Shown here: positions 55,160 through 63,908 of the stretch, one piece after another
How the letters are laid out: every line of letters begins with the position of its first letter
Numbering within the stretch: position 1 is the first letter of the stretch
Origin: Arthrobacter sp. P2b
GTDB taxonomy: Bacteria > Actinomycetota > Actinomycetes > Actinomycetales > Micrococcaceae
Direction of reading: 5' to 3'
Assembly: GCF_900168295.1 (NCBI RefSeq)
Contig: NZ_FVZL01000008.1
Coordinates: forward strand, 99,726 to 163,725
DNA: 64,000 bases
The notes under the pieces: generated by a model
Told to the model about the DNA's origin: nothing
Databases searched by the model: none
Seen by the model: the letters and a program-made list of their open reading frames with translations, nothing else
Position numbers and translations under genes: made by a program

Positions 55160-55999
55160 ATGCAACGGATCCTAGCCGCACTCGGGGTCACAGGCCTCGC
55201 CCTTCTAGGCGCGTCAGCCACGGCCGTGGCCTCGCCACCGGAATCATCCGGCGGTGACGGGAAGATCACCATCTGTCACGCGACGGGCTCAGACACGAAC
55301 CCCTACGTGTCAGTCACCATGAGCCTCAACGCACTCAAAGCCCACCTGGGCCACCAGCACAATGAGGACATCATTCCGGCCAACAGCATGCTGCCTGCAG
55401 GCCAGAACCTCCACAAGGTGGACTGGTGGAATGCCGGCTGCGCCAAGCCGGGCGGAACCCCGCATGAGGGCAACGACAAGAAAATCACCATCTGCCACGC
55501 GACGGGATCGGCGTCAAACCCCTACGTGGTCATCACCATCGCCCTGCAGGGCCTCAACGGCCACGCCGGTGACCACCACCAGCACACCGAGGACATCATC
55601 CCGCCGAACCATGGGAAGGTAATCCCCGCGGGGCAGAACTGGACTGACGACGGGAAAGCCACGTACAACAACGGGTGCGTTCCCACGAAAGCACCGCCCG
55701 TAGTTCCACCTGTTGTTCCGCCGGTGGTTCCACCTGCCGTAGTGCCGCCGGCGGTCGTACCTCCGGCCGGTGCCGTGGTTCCGGCCCCGGCCCCCGCCCC
55801 GGCAGGCGCTGTCGTCGGGGGCGGTGCAGTGACCGCGGTCAACGAGGGTTTCAACGTTCAGACCGCGGTGTCTGAGCCGGATCCGGGGATGGCTCCCTGG
55901 CTCGGAGGCGCGGCCGTCCTGCTGCTCGCCGGAGGTGCCATTGCAGCCCGGAAAACCCTGGCAGCTGGCGGCAGCCGCCATGGCGAAGCCCGCAGTTAG
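55160..55999 (+). CDS. secreted surface protein with two KITICHATGS domains and sortase-like anchor
   Basis: 279 residues. Signal peptide 1-24 (ending AVA), two copies of a domain of about 60 residues beginning KITICHATGS (residues 35 and 108) with conserved NPYV, His-rich H-N6-H spacing and DIIP. These Cys/His positions suggest a metal- or disulfide-stabilised fold. A PPVV-rich stalk (about 176-205) follows, then the motif NVQTA (residues 232-236), a hydrophobic helix (WLGGAAVLLLAGGAIAA) and a basic tail. This is the layout of a cell-wall sorted protein without LPXTG. A sortase gene follows at once. GGAG precedes the ATG. Confidence 0.75.
   Translation: MQRILAALGVTGLALLGASATAVASPPESSGGDGKITICHATGSDTNPYVSVTMSLNALKAHLGHQHNEDIIPANSMLPAGQNLHKVDWWNAGCAKPGGTPHEGNDKKITICHATGSASNPYVVITIALQGLNGHAGDHHQHTEDIIPPNHGKVIPAGQNWTDDGKATYNNGCVPTKAPPVVPPVVPPVVPPAVVPPAVVPPAGAVVPAPAPAPAGAVVGGGAVTAVNEGFNVQTAVSEPDPGMAPWLGGAAVLLLAGGAIAARKTLAAGGSRHGEARS
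55259..55625 (+). repeat. duplicated domain coding region
   Basis: Two direct copies, about 55262-55395 and 55481-55622, encode the KITICHATGS domains; both retain ICHATGS, NPYV and EDIIP. Confidence 0.8.
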
Positions 56000-56041
56000 C
56001 ACGCCGGCCGGTGCGCTGGCGGCAAGTGGCTGAATGATGCG

Positions 56042-56077
56042 CACGGCGCCGTGCCCCGAAAGTGGCACGGCGCCGTG
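56042..56077 (+). terminator. hairpin terminator after the surface protein gene
   Basis: CACGGCGCCGTGCC (56042-56055) and GGCACGGCGCCGTG (56064-56077) form a perfect 14-bp stem with an 8-base loop, followed by TTTT at 56082-56085. It indicates that the sortase is translated from a later start than the open frame suggests. Confidence 0.8.
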
Positions 56078-56117
56078 TACCTTTTGCGCCTTTGATCGAA
56101 TTGATTCGAAGCCCGAG

Positions 56118-56864
56118 GTGACCGTGAACGAACCCGGACCATCCACTGCACATCAAAAAGAAAGTCCTGCCGCCCCGAAACGGACCCGATGGGACGCACC
56201 GCGCCTTCGCTTTATCGCCGCCCTGGGCCTGCTCACCGCGCTGGGCTGCCTGATGTTCCTGTTGCTGCCCGCACTGTTGGGTATGGGAGGCGGCAGCGTC
56301 CAGTCTGGCGGCAGCCCGCCCGTGGCTTCCGCACCGCCGTCGTCGACGAATTACGGTACTGCCCCGGAATCCCCGGCAGCGCCGCTGACTCCCGACCTGC
56401 CGCCGGCCACTCCCGCCTGGCCGCCCGCGGCGCCTCCGCAACGGCTGGTTTACCCGTCTGCGGACATTGACGTGGTGGTTCATCCTCTCGATCCGAGCGC
56501 CGACGACAAGGAGCGCCAGACCATCATTCCGCCTCCCACCATGGACGGATACTGGCTAACGCCGTACGGGGCACCGGGAGCCGGCTCAACCAATACCACC
56601 TACGTGGTGGGCCACAGCTGGCAGGACCGTGAGGCGCCCTTCAACCGGCTCAGCAGCCGGGCGTCTGCCGGTGACCTCCTCACCGTAGCCACCGGTACCG
56701 GCGAACTCGGTTACCGTGTTGATTCGGTCACCACGTACGAAAAGTCAGGCCTGAAGGACAGCGCCATTTGGGACGTTGCTCCCAACAGGCTGGTTCTTAT
56801 TTCCTGCTACACGGATGACCTGTGGGGAACCAACGTCGTCGTTGTGGCATCGCCCGTATATTGA
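56118..56864 (+). CDS. class F-like sortase
   Basis: About 248 residues from GTG 56118 (GTG 56124 also possible). One N-terminal helix ([20 protein letters not shown]), a Ser/Pro-rich linker, and a sortase beta barrel: [27 protein letters not shown], the catalytic His in [19 protein letters not shown] and the catalytic Cys in [17 protein letters not shown]. No Arg follows the Cys, although sortases normally have one there. It lies 118 bases after the surface protein and is its likely anchoring enzyme. The frame opens at 56034 but crosses a terminator. Confidence 0.8.
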   Translation: MTVNEPGPSTAHQKESPAAPKRTRWDAPRLRFIAALGLLTALGCLMFLLLPALLGMGGGSVQSGGSPPVASAPPSSTNYGTAPESPAAPLTPDLPPATPAWPPAAPPQRLVYPSADIDVVVHPLDPSADDKERQTIIPPPTMDGYWLTPYGAPGAGSTNTTYVVGHSWQDREAPFNRLSSRASAGDLLTVATGTGELGYRVDSVTTYEKSGLKDSAIWDVAPNRLVLISCYTDDLWGTNVVVVASPVY

Positions 56865-56895
56865 GACAGCTTGACCAGCATATGGATGACTTGGC

Positions 56896-56901
56896 TACCC
56901 T
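56896..56901 (+). promoter_or_regulatory. -10 box of leuB (leaderless)
   Basis: TACCCT ends 7 bases before ATG 56909. TTGACC (56871-56876) is a possible -35 at a long 19-base spacing. Confidence 0.45.
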
Positions 56902-56908
56902 GAAAAGC

Positions 56909-57961
56909 ATGAGCGCATCCTCCATTGATCTGGCAGTTATTCCCGGCGACGGCATTGGCCCCGAAGTCATCGCCGAGGCAGTCAAAGTACTGGAAAAGGC
57001 TGTGGCCGCTGAGGGCGTTGAGCTCAAGCAGACGCACTACAAGCTCGGCGCCGAGCACTGGCTGGCCACGGGGGAGACGCTGCCGGACGAGGTCCTGGCC
57101 GACCTCCGGACCCGGGACGCCATCCTTTTCGGCGCAGTGGGCGCCGCTCCCGGCGACACGCGCATTCCCTCCGGCATTATTGAACGCGAGATGCTCCTGA
57201 AGCTCCGCTTCAGCCTGGACCACTACGTCAATTTGCGGCCGTCCCGGCTCTACGGAACAGTGGGCAGCCCGCTGGCCAACCCCGGCACCATCGACTTCAT
57301 CGTGGTGCGCGAAGGAACCGAGGGCCCCTACGTGGGCAACGGCGGCACCCTGCGCGCCGGAACCCCGCACGAAGTTGCCACCGAAGTGTCCCTGAACACG
57401 GCACACGGCGTGGAGCGCGTGGTCCGCGATGCCTTCCGCCGCGCCAGCGCCCGGGAACGCAAGCACGTTACCCTGGTCCACAAGCACAACGTCCTGGTCT
57501 ATGCCGGGCATCTCTGGAAGCGCACCGTCGAGGCCGTTGCCGAGGAGTTCCCCGAGGTGACGCACGACTACCTCCACGTGGATGCCGCCACCATCTTTAT
57601 GGTCACGGATCCGTCCCGCTTCGACGTGATTGTCACGGACAACCTCTTCGGTGACATCCTCACCGACCTCGCCGCGGCCATCACCGGCGGCATCGGGCTG
57701 GCAGCGTCCGGCAACATCAACATGGACCGCACGGCGCCGTCCATGTTCGAACCCGTCCATGGCTCCGCCCCGGACATCGCCGGGCAGGGCAAAGCAGACC
57801 CCACCGCTGCAATCCTCTCGGCGGCCCTCCTGCTCGACCACCTTGGCTACGCCGGTGCTGCCCGGAAGATCGAAGCCGCGGTGGTTGCCGACGTCGAAAA
57901 GCGCGACGGCAGCCCCCGCAGCACCAGCGCCGTGGGCGATGCCATCGCCGCCGGACTCTAG
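56909..57961 (+). CDS. leuB: 3-isopropylmalate dehydrogenase
   Basis: 350 residues. NAD-dependent oxidative decarboxylation in leucine synthesis. [73 protein letters not shown], the Mg site [18 protein letters not shown], and [23 protein letters not shown] 56909 is chosen from the -10 box and family length; the open frame to 56822 overlaps the sortase end. Neighbour of ilvE. Confidence 0.96.
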   Translation: MSASSIDLAVIPGDGIGPEVIAEAVKVLEKAVAAEGVELKQTHYKLGAEHWLATGETLPDEVLADLRTRDAILFGAVGAAPGDTRIPSGIIEREMLLKLRFSLDHYVNLRPSRLYGTVGSPLANPGTIDFIVVREGTEGPYVGNGGTLRAGTPHEVATEVSLNTAHGVERVVRDAFRRASARERKHVTLVHKHNVLVYAGHLWKRTVEAVAEEFPEVTHDYLHVDAATIFMVTDPSRFDVIVTDNLFGDILTDLAAAITGGIGLAASGNINMDRTAPSMFEPVHGSAPDIAGQGKADPTAAILSAALLLDHLGYAGAARKIEAAVVADVEKRDGSPRSTSAVGDAIAAGL

Positions 57962-57987
57962 CGCGCCGAGGCCTCCTGCATCGGGCG

Positions 57988-58046
57988 TAAGCTTGTCTCG
58001 AATCACCAAATGCCGCCCTGCCGTTCAGCGCTGAACCCGGGGCGGC
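57988..58046 (+). promoter_or_regulatory. ilvE promoter and 5' leader hairpin
   Basis: TAAGCT (57988-57993) is a possible -10. The leader then contains GCCGCCC (58012-58018) pairing with GGGCGGC (58040-58046) around the palindrome GTTCAGCGCTGAAC (58023-58036). The ribosome binding site GGAGGA begins about 7 bases after the stem. Confidence 0.45.
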
Positions 58047-58062
58047 CGATCGTGGAGGAACC

Positions 58063-59175
58063 ATGACCCAGACTGCCCATGGCGTCGAATTCAGCCAGCA
58101 GCTTTCGGCCAAGCCGAAGTCTGCTGAAGAGCGTGCAGCCATCCTGGCGAAGCCGGGATTCGGCAACCACTTCACCGACCACACCGCCATCGTCGATTAC
58201 AGCGTGGACGCGGACGGCAACGGCGGCTGGCACAATCCGCGCGTGGAGGCCTATGGACCCATCACCCTGGATCCGTCGGCTGCGGTGCTGCACTACGGGC
58301 AGGAGATTTTCGAGGGGCTCAAGGCCTACCGCCACGCCGACGGCTCCATCTGGAGCTTCCGTCCGGAAGCCAACGCCGCACGCCTGAACAAGTCAGCCCG
58401 GCGGCTGGCCCTGCCGGAACTGCCGGCAGAGTACTTCCTCGGAGCCATCCGCGAACTGGTGGCCGCTGACAAGGAATGGGTTCCCGCCGGCGACGGCGAA
58501 GCACTCTACCTCCGGCCCTTCATGATCGCCACGGAGGCCTTCCTGGGCGTCCGTGCAGCCCGTGAAGTGTCCTTTCGCGTGATCGCCTCGCCCGCCGGGA
58601 ACTACTTTGGCGGCGAACTCAAGCCTGTCTCCATCTGGATCTCACGTGAATTTGCCCGTGCGGGCCGGGGCGGCACGGGCGACGCCAAGTGCGGGGGCAA
58701 CTACGCAGCCTCGCTCATTGCCCAGCAGGAGGCTGAAGCCAACGGCTGCAAGCAGGTTCTGTTCCTGGACCACTTCAACGACGATGCTGTTGAAGAACTG
58801 GGCGGCATGAACGTGTTCTTCGTGATGAAGGACGGCTCGCTCGTCACGCCCGCCCTCACCGGCACCATCCTGGAAGGCATTACCCGGATGTCGGTCATCC
58901 AGGTGGCAAAGGACATGGGCCGTGAGGTTACCGAACGCAAGATCACCCTGGATGAGTGGCGCGACGGCGTCGCTTCCGGCGATATTGCCGAGGTCTTCGC
59001 GTGCGGCACCGCGGCCGTCATCACCCCCATCGGCGTCTTGAAGGACGCCACCGAGTTCATTGGCTCCGAGGACGCTACGGCGGGGGAGACCACCATGGCC
59101 ATCCGCCAGCAGCTGCTGGGCATCCAGACCGGGGCGGTCCCGGACACCCACGGCTGGCTGACCCGCCTGGCATAG
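58063..59175 (+). CDS. ilvE: branched-chain amino acid aminotransferase
   Basis: 370 residues. Class IV PLP enzyme that makes or degrades Val, Ile and Leu. GFGNHFTDHTAIVDYS, LHYGQEIFEGLKAYRHADGS, the PLP Lys in GTGDAKCGGNYAASLIAQQE, FLDHFNDDAVEELGGMNVFF, and GTAAVITPIGVLKDATEF near the end. GGAGGA stands just before ATG 58063. Completes the branched-chain set with ilvD, ilvBNC and leuB. Confidence 0.97.
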   Translation: MTQTAHGVEFSQQLSAKPKSAEERAAILAKPGFGNHFTDHTAIVDYSVDADGNGGWHNPRVEAYGPITLDPSAAVLHYGQEIFEGLKAYRHADGSIWSFRPEANAARLNKSARRLALPELPAEYFLGAIRELVAADKEWVPAGDGEALYLRPFMIATEAFLGVRAAREVSFRVIASPAGNYFGGELKPVSIWISREFARAGRGGTGDAKCGGNYAASLIAQQEAEANGCKQVLFLDHFNDDAVEELGGMNVFFVMKDGSLVTPALTGTILEGITRMSVIQVAKDMGREVTERKITLDEWRDGVASGDIAEVFACGTAAVITPIGVLKDATEFIGSEDATAGETTMAIRQQLLGIQTGAVPDTHGWLTRLA

Positions 59176-59190
59176 CCGGCGCTCAAGCCC

Positions 59191-59244
59191 CACAACAACG
59201 ACGGCGCCTGCCGGGCTTCTGCCCGGCGGGCGCCGTTCGTTGTG
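59191..59244. terminator. bidirectional hairpin after ilvE
   Basis: CACAACAACGACGGCGCC and CCGGGC on the left (59191-59216) pair with 59221-59244 on the right with one small bulge. It separates the convergent ilvE and hypothetical genes. Confidence 0.7.
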
Positions 59245-59275
59245 TACGTACCACGGCGGGAGTCAGCCGTCCAGG

Positions 59276-59869
59276 TCAGCGGCGGGCGGCCTTCCTGGCG
59301 GCGTTCTTCAAGGCCTTGCGGGAAACAGGCTTCAGGGCCTTCCGTGCAGCTTCTTCTTCCAGCGCCCGGTTGCGGCGGGCGTCGATCATGTCGTTCCACA
59401 GCGTCGTCGCAAAGACGCCGCCGTCCTGGGCGTACACGTCGTAGGGGTAGCCGGTAAAAATGGGCGGCGTGGTAGTGCCGCCAGGCAAATCCTTGCCCTC
59501 TGCCTTGGCGACGGCGTCCGCGACAGCCCAGATCCGGGTCAGGTGGCGCGTGAGGTTCTCCTGGACAAACATGTTGGCGTCACTGGCCGCGGCGGCGCGC
59601 TTCAGGAGATCCTCCAGGTCGTCGGCCAGAACACGCGCTGCCGCTTCCTCCGCGGGTACCGAATCCGCAGGCAGGTCCCTGGCCGCTTTTTCCACCGCCT
59701 CACTCCAATCGGCGGTTTCGCGGAACTTCCGCCACGTGGGAAACCAGACGATGCCACCCGTTGCATGGTTGTGGATGTGCAGGAGCCCGCTGTTCTTCTC
59801 CGTCGCGGCATGGTCGTGGCCGGCGGAATCGGCTGCGGCGAGGAGGTCTGCAAGTGTTGTGGTGCTCAT
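59276..59869 (-). CDS. hypothetical protein with basic C-terminal tail
   Basis: 197 residues, no signal peptide or membrane segment. Not recognised as a named family. The middle contains HNHATGGIVWFPTWRKFRET and TTPPIFTGYPYDVYAQDGGV; the last 35 residues are highly basic and helical (ALKPVSRKALKNAARKAARR), which suggests nucleic acid or membrane surface binding. It converges with ilvE and diverges from the MBL gene. The ATG has only a weak GGAAC upstream. Confidence 0.7.
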   Translation of the reverse strand: MSTTTLADLLAAADSAGHDHAATEKNSGLLHIHNHATGGIVWFPTWRKFRETADWSEAVEKAARDLPADSVPAEEAAARVLADDLEDLLKRAAAASDANMFVQENLTRHLTRIWAVADAVAKAEGKDLPGGTTTPPIFTGYPYDVYAQDGGVFATTLWNDMIDARRNRALEEEAARKALKPVSRKALKNAARKAARR

Positions 59870-59990
59870 GGTGTGTGGTTCCGGCTTCCTGGGAGAGAGC
59901 GAGGGGATTCACTGGTGGTCAACCGAGGCACCCGGCTGTTCTATTCCGGACGCGGGGCGGCGGTGGTCCGGCGCCGGATGCAAAGATGTG

Positions 59991-60806
59991 ATGGTGACTT
60001 CAGCTTCCGGCCCCATCCTGCAGCGCAGCTCTGCCCTGACGCGGTACATTCTGGCCCCGAACCCCGGGCCCATGAGCCTCGAGGGAACCAACTCCTACGT
60101 CGTGCGGGCCGCCGGGTATCCCGGCGCCGTCGTGGTGGACCCCGGCCCGCTGGACGAGGCCCACCTCCAAGCACTTGCCGATGCCGGCCCGGTGGAACTG
60201 ATCCTCATCACCCACCGCCACGCTGACCATACTGCCGGATCGGCCCGCCTGCACGAACTGACCGGCGCCCCGGTCCGTGCCGCCGATCCCGTGCATTGCC
60301 AGGGCGGTGGAGAACCCCTGCACGGCGGGGTGGTCCACGCCGCCGGGCTGGAGATCAACGTGCTGCCCACTCCCGGCCATACGTCGGATTCGCTGTCCTT
60401 CCATCTTCCCGACGACGGCCCCCACGGTTCCGTGCTGACCGGCGACACCATCCTGGGCAGGGGCACCACCATGCTGGACTTCCCGGACGGCACACTGGGG
60501 GACTACCTCACCACGCTGGACAGGCTTGAGGCGTTGGGTCCGGCCACCGTCCTCCCGGCGCACGGACCTGTGCTGCCCTCCGTGGAGTCCATTGCGCGGG
60601 ATTACCGCCTGCACCGGCAGGAGCGGCTCGGCCAGGTCCGCGCGGCGCTGGCACAACTCGGCCGGGACGCCACCGTGGGTGAGGTGGCTGACGCCGTCTA
60701 TTCCGACGTCGGCCCTTCCGTCCGGCGGGCAGCCGAAATGTCCGTTGCCGCACAGCTGCACTACCTGCGCGCTGAAGGAAGCGGCCAGGCCGGGACGGTA
60801 GGGTAG
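59991..60806 (+). CDS. MBL-fold metallo-hydrolase (LACTB2-like)
   Basis: 271 residues. Zinc-binding motif LILITHRHADHTAGSARLHE near residue 75, then VLPTPGHTSDSLSFHLP, SVLTGDTILGRGTT and VLPAHGPVLPSVESIARDY, followed by the small C-terminal winged-helix-like domain of the LACTB2/glyoxalase II-like group. Substrate unknown; relatives include RNases and thioester hydrolases. ATG 59991 (GTG 59988 possible). The FAH gene follows after 5 bases. Confidence 0.88.
   Translation: MVTSASGPILQRSSALTRYILAPNPGPMSLEGTNSYVVRAAGYPGAVVVDPGPLDEAHLQALADAGPVELILITHRHADHTAGSARLHELTGAPVRAADPVHCQGGGEPLHGGVVHAAGLEINVLPTPGHTSDSLSFHLPDDGPHGSVLTGDTILGRGTTMLDFPDGTLGDYLTTLDRLEALGPATVLPAHGPVLPSVESIARDYRLHRQERLGQVRAALAQLGRDATVGEVADAVYSDVGPSVRRAAEMSVAAQLHYLRAEGSGQAGTVG
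60799..60804 (+). promoter_or_regulatory. possible -10 box of the FAH gene (leaderless)
   Basis: TAGGGT ends 7 bases before ATG 60812, inside the end of the upstream MBL gene. Confidence 0.35.
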
Positions 60807-60811
60807 GGACC

Positions 60812-61588
60812 ATGCGTATTGCCAGGTTTGTTGTCGATTCTGATCCCCTGTACGGCGTTGTGGAAGGCGAAACGGGCAGTGAGGAAATCACTGTCATCCA
60901 CGGAGACCCCTTCTTCAACGGCGTGGAGCGCACGTCCGTCCGGCACAAGCTGGAGGACGTCCGGTTGCTGGCGCCCATCATCCCGCGCAGCAAGGTCATC
61001 GGCGTGGGCCGCAACTTCGTGGAGCACGCCCATGAGCTTGGCAATGAAGTGCCCGCCCAGCCGCTCCTCTTCCTGAAGCCCAACACCGCCGTCGTTGGCC
61101 CCAACGATCCCGTTGTCCTGCCGGAGTTCTCCGAGGAAGTCTCGTTCGAGGCGGAACTGTGCGTGGTGATCGGCCGGATCTGCAAGGACGTCCCGGAAGA
61201 CCGGGTGGACGACGTCATTTTCGGGTACACCTGCGGCAACGACCTCACCGCCAGGGACGTTCAGAAGAGCGACCTGCAGTGGACGCGTGCCAAGGGCTTT
61301 GACACCTCCGCGCCGCTGGGTCCATGGATCGAGACCGACCTGGACACCGAGGATCTCCAGATCCAGGGCCGGCTCAACGGCGAACTGCGCCAGGACGGCA
61401 GCACCAGCCAGATGATCCGCGGGGTCCGCGAACTCGTGTCCGTCGTCTCGCAGGCCTTCACGCTGCTGCCCGGCGACGTCATCATGACCGGCACCCCGGC
61501 CGGGGTCGGACTGGTTAACGCCGGCGACCGCTTTGAGGTGGAAATCGAAGGAATCGGCCGGTTGTCCAACCCCATAGTCCGCCGCTGA
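60812..61588 (+). CDS. fumarylacetoacetate hydrolase family protein
   Basis: 258 residues. The N-terminal small domain is followed by the FAH core: [40 protein letters not shown], metal-binding Glu in [40 protein letters not shown], and [20 protein letters not shown]. Members hydrolyse or decarboxylate acylpyruvates; actinobacterial genes of this type directly before gltX are common but the physiological substrate is unproven. Confidence 0.9.
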   Translation: MRIARFVVDSDPLYGVVEGETGSEEITVIHGDPFFNGVERTSVRHKLEDVRLLAPIIPRSKVIGVGRNFVEHAHELGNEVPAQPLLFLKPNTAVVGPNDPVVLPEFSEEVSFEAELCVVIGRICKDVPEDRVDDVIFGYTCGNDLTARDVQKSDLQWTRAKGFDTSAPLGPWIETDLDTEDLQIQGRLNGELRQDGSTSQMIRGVRELVSVVSQAFTLLPGDVIMTGTPAGVGLVNAGDRFEVEIEGIGRLSNPIVRR

Positions 61589-61621
61589 CCCAGGCCCGCC
61601 AAGGGCCCTGGCGGCAGGCGG

Positions 61622-61627
61622 TAAAGT
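61622..61627 (+). promoter_or_regulatory. -10 box of gltX
   Basis: TAAAGT ends 10 bases before ATG 61638; the transcript would start only a few bases from the start codon. Confidence 0.4.
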
Positions 61628-61637
61628 TGAAGCCACT

Positions 61638-63152
61638 ATGACTACTGCTTCTGCGTCGCCTGCTGCCTCCCTGCCCTCCGTTCCTGCCGAAACACCGGTA
61701 CGGGTCCGTTTCTGCCCCTCGCCCACCGGAACCCCGCACGTCGGGCTGATCCGCACGGCGCTGTTTAACTGGGCCCATGCCAAGCACACGAAGGGCACCT
61801 TCGTGTTCCGCATTGAGGACACGGACGCGGCACGCGACTCGGAGGAAAGCTACCAGCAGCTGCTCGAAGCACTGAAGTGGCTGGGCATCACGTGGGAAGA
61901 AGGCGTGGAAGTCGGCGGTCCGCACGAGCCGTACCGGCAGTCCCAGCGCCTGGACCTCTACAAGGACGTCGTGGCCAAGCTGATCGAGGCCGGCTACGCC
62001 TACGAGTGCTACTCGTCCCCGGAGGAGGTCGAGGCACGCCACCGCGCAGCGGGCCGCGACCCCAAGCTCGGCTACGACAACTTTGACCGTGAGCTGACCG
62101 AGGAACAAATAGCGGCCTTCAAATCCGAAGGCCGCGAGCCCGTGCTGCGGGTCCGGATGCCGGATGAGGACGTCACCTTCACAGACCTGGTCCGCGGCGA
62201 GATCACCTTCAAGGCCGGCAGCATCCCGGATTACGTCATTGTGCGCGCTGACGGATCCCCCCTGTACACGTTGGTCAATCCTGTCGACGATGCACTCATG
62301 GGCATCACGCACGTGCTGCGCGGTGAGGACCTGCTCTCCTCCACGCCGCGCCAGGTTGTCCTCATCCGCGCCCTGATGGAACTTGGCGTGGCCAGCTACA
62401 TGCCGGAATTTGGCCACCTGCCGTACGTTATGGGCGAAGGCAACAAGAAGCTGTCCAAGCGGGATCCCCAGTCCAACCTGTTCCTGCTGCGGGACCGCGG
62501 CTTCATTCCCGAAGGCCTCCTGAACTACCTATCCCTGCTGGGCTGGAGCCTGTCTGCCGACGAAGACATCTTCACGGTGGACCAGCTGATCGAGAACTTC
62601 GACGTGCACGACGTCCTGGCCAACCCGGCGCGCTTTGACATCAAGAAGGCAGAAGCCATCAACGGGACCCACATCAGGATGCTTGCGCCGGAGGATTTCC
62701 GGGACCGGCTGGTGCCCTATCTGCAGGCGGCCGGCTACCTGGGGGAGCAGCCGACCGCGCGGCAGGAAGAGATCCTCACCGAAGCCGCACCGCTGATCCA
62801 GGAGCGCATCTCGCTCCTGGGCGAGGCGCCGGACATGCTCGGATTCCTGTTCAAGAACGATGACGCCATCGACATCGCGGACGACGCCCGCAAGGGACTG
62901 CCGGAAAACCTGGCCGAAGTCCTCGACGCGGCCATCACGGCGCTCGAGCCCGTTGACGAGTGGACCCCGGACAACATCCAGACGGCCCTGAAACAGGCGC
63001 TTGTGGAAGACCTCGGCATCAAGCCGCGCCTCGCCTTCGGCCCCGTCCGCACAGCGGTTTCGGGGCGGCGGATCTCGCCGCCGCTGTTTGAATCCATGGT
63101 GATCCTGGGCAAGGAATCCTCCCTGCGCCGGCTCCGGACCTTCCGCGGCTGA
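61638..63152 (+). CDS. gltX: glutamyl-tRNA synthetase
   Basis: 504 residues. Class I synthetase: HIGH motif in [85 protein letters not shown] variant in [17 protein letters not shown], and the anticodon-binding C-terminal helices. It probably also makes Glu-tRNA-Gln for the amidotransferase route used by actinobacteria. The stop overlaps the HAD gene (TGATG). Confidence 0.97.
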   Translation: MTTASASPAASLPSVPAETPVRVRFCPSPTGTPHVGLIRTALFNWAHAKHTKGTFVFRIEDTDAARDSEESYQQLLEALKWLGITWEEGVEVGGPHEPYRQSQRLDLYKDVVAKLIEAGYAYECYSSPEEVEARHRAAGRDPKLGYDNFDRELTEEQIAAFKSEGREPVLRVRMPDEDVTFTDLVRGEITFKAGSIPDYVIVRADGSPLYTLVNPVDDALMGITHVLRGEDLLSSTPRQVVLIRALMELGVASYMPEFGHLPYVMGEGNKKLSKRDPQSNLFLLRDRGFIPEGLLNYLSLLGWSLSADEDIFTVDQLIENFDVHDVLANPARFDIKKAEAINGTHIRMLAPEDFRDRLVPYLQAAGYLGEQPTARQEEILTEAAPLIQERISLLGEAPDMLGFLFKNDDAIDIADDARKGLPENLAEVLDAAITALEPVDEWTPDNIQTALKQALVEDLGIKPRLAFGPVRTAVSGRRISPPLFESMVILGKESSLRRLRTFRG

Positions 63153-63889
63153 TGACTGCTCCCAGCAAGGCACGCAGCGGTGTCCTGGAAACGCCCTTCG
63201 GGCCCGTCCGGGGCGTCCTTTTCGACATCGACGACACCCTGGTGGACCTCGAATATTCGATGACGACTGCCTTGCGGGAAGTCAGCGAACACCTCCTGCC
63301 CGGCCTGGACCAGGCCGGGTGGGAGCGGTTTGGCCGCATCTTCACCCACGAGACCACGCACTACTACGACCAATACCTGGCCGGTGACCTGACGTTCAAC
63401 GAGCAGCGCCTCCTCCGCGGCCGGGCCGCATTGGGGCACTTTGGCGTGGACCTGGGGGAGGGTGAGGAATCGCACCGGTGGCTCAGCGCCTACATGGAGA
63501 AGCAGCCCTCCTACGTCAAACCCTTCCCGGACGTGCTGCCGCTGCTCGATGTCCTGGACCGCGCGGGTATTCCCTACGGCGCGGTCAGCAACAATGTCCA
63601 CGATTACCAGCGGGCCAAACTCGACAGCGCCGGGCTGGAGCGCGTCTCGCGGCTGGTGGGCACGGACACCCTGGGAGTGGCCAAACCCAACCCGGCCATT
63701 TACCTCGAAGGCGTCCGGCTGCTGGGCACCCCTGCCGCCGAAACCCTCTACGTCGGCGATAACCGGCTGCTTGATGCGGAAGGCTCGACGGCGGCCGGCT
63801 TGCTTGGCGTCTGGCTGAACCGGACGGGGGAGCCGGGGCAGGGGTTCGACGGCGGCATGGTTGCCTCGCTGGACCAGCTGGTCAGCTAA
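63152..63889 (+). CDS. HAD family hydrolase
   Basis: 245 residues, ATG overlapping the gltX stop by one base. HAD motif I VLFDIDDTLVDLEYSMT, motif II AVSNNVHDYQRA, the Lys of motif III in DTLGVAKPNPAIYLEG and motif IV in ETLYVGDNRLLDAEGSTAAG. A C1 helical cap of about 100 residues follows motif I. Phosphatase substrate unknown. Position after gltX is conserved in related genomes as far as I know. Confidence 0.9.
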   Translation: MTAPSKARSGVLETPFGPVRGVLFDIDDTLVDLEYSMTTALREVSEHLLPGLDQAGWERFGRIFTHETTHYYDQYLAGDLTFNEQRLLRGRAALGHFGVDLGEGEESHRWLSAYMEKQPSYVKPFPDVLPLLDVLDRAGIPYGAVSNNVHDYQRAKLDSAGLERVSRLVGTDTLGVAKPNPAIYLEGVRLLGTPAAETLYVGDNRLLDAEGSTAAGLLGVWLNRTGEPGQGFDGGMVASLDQLVS

Positions 63890-63908
63890 GTCACACAGTT
63901 CCGATCCT

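Noticed and set aside
56034..56117. Upstream extension of the sortase frame
   Set aside because: It overlaps a strong terminator hairpin of the surface protein gene and has no hydrophobic or conserved content.
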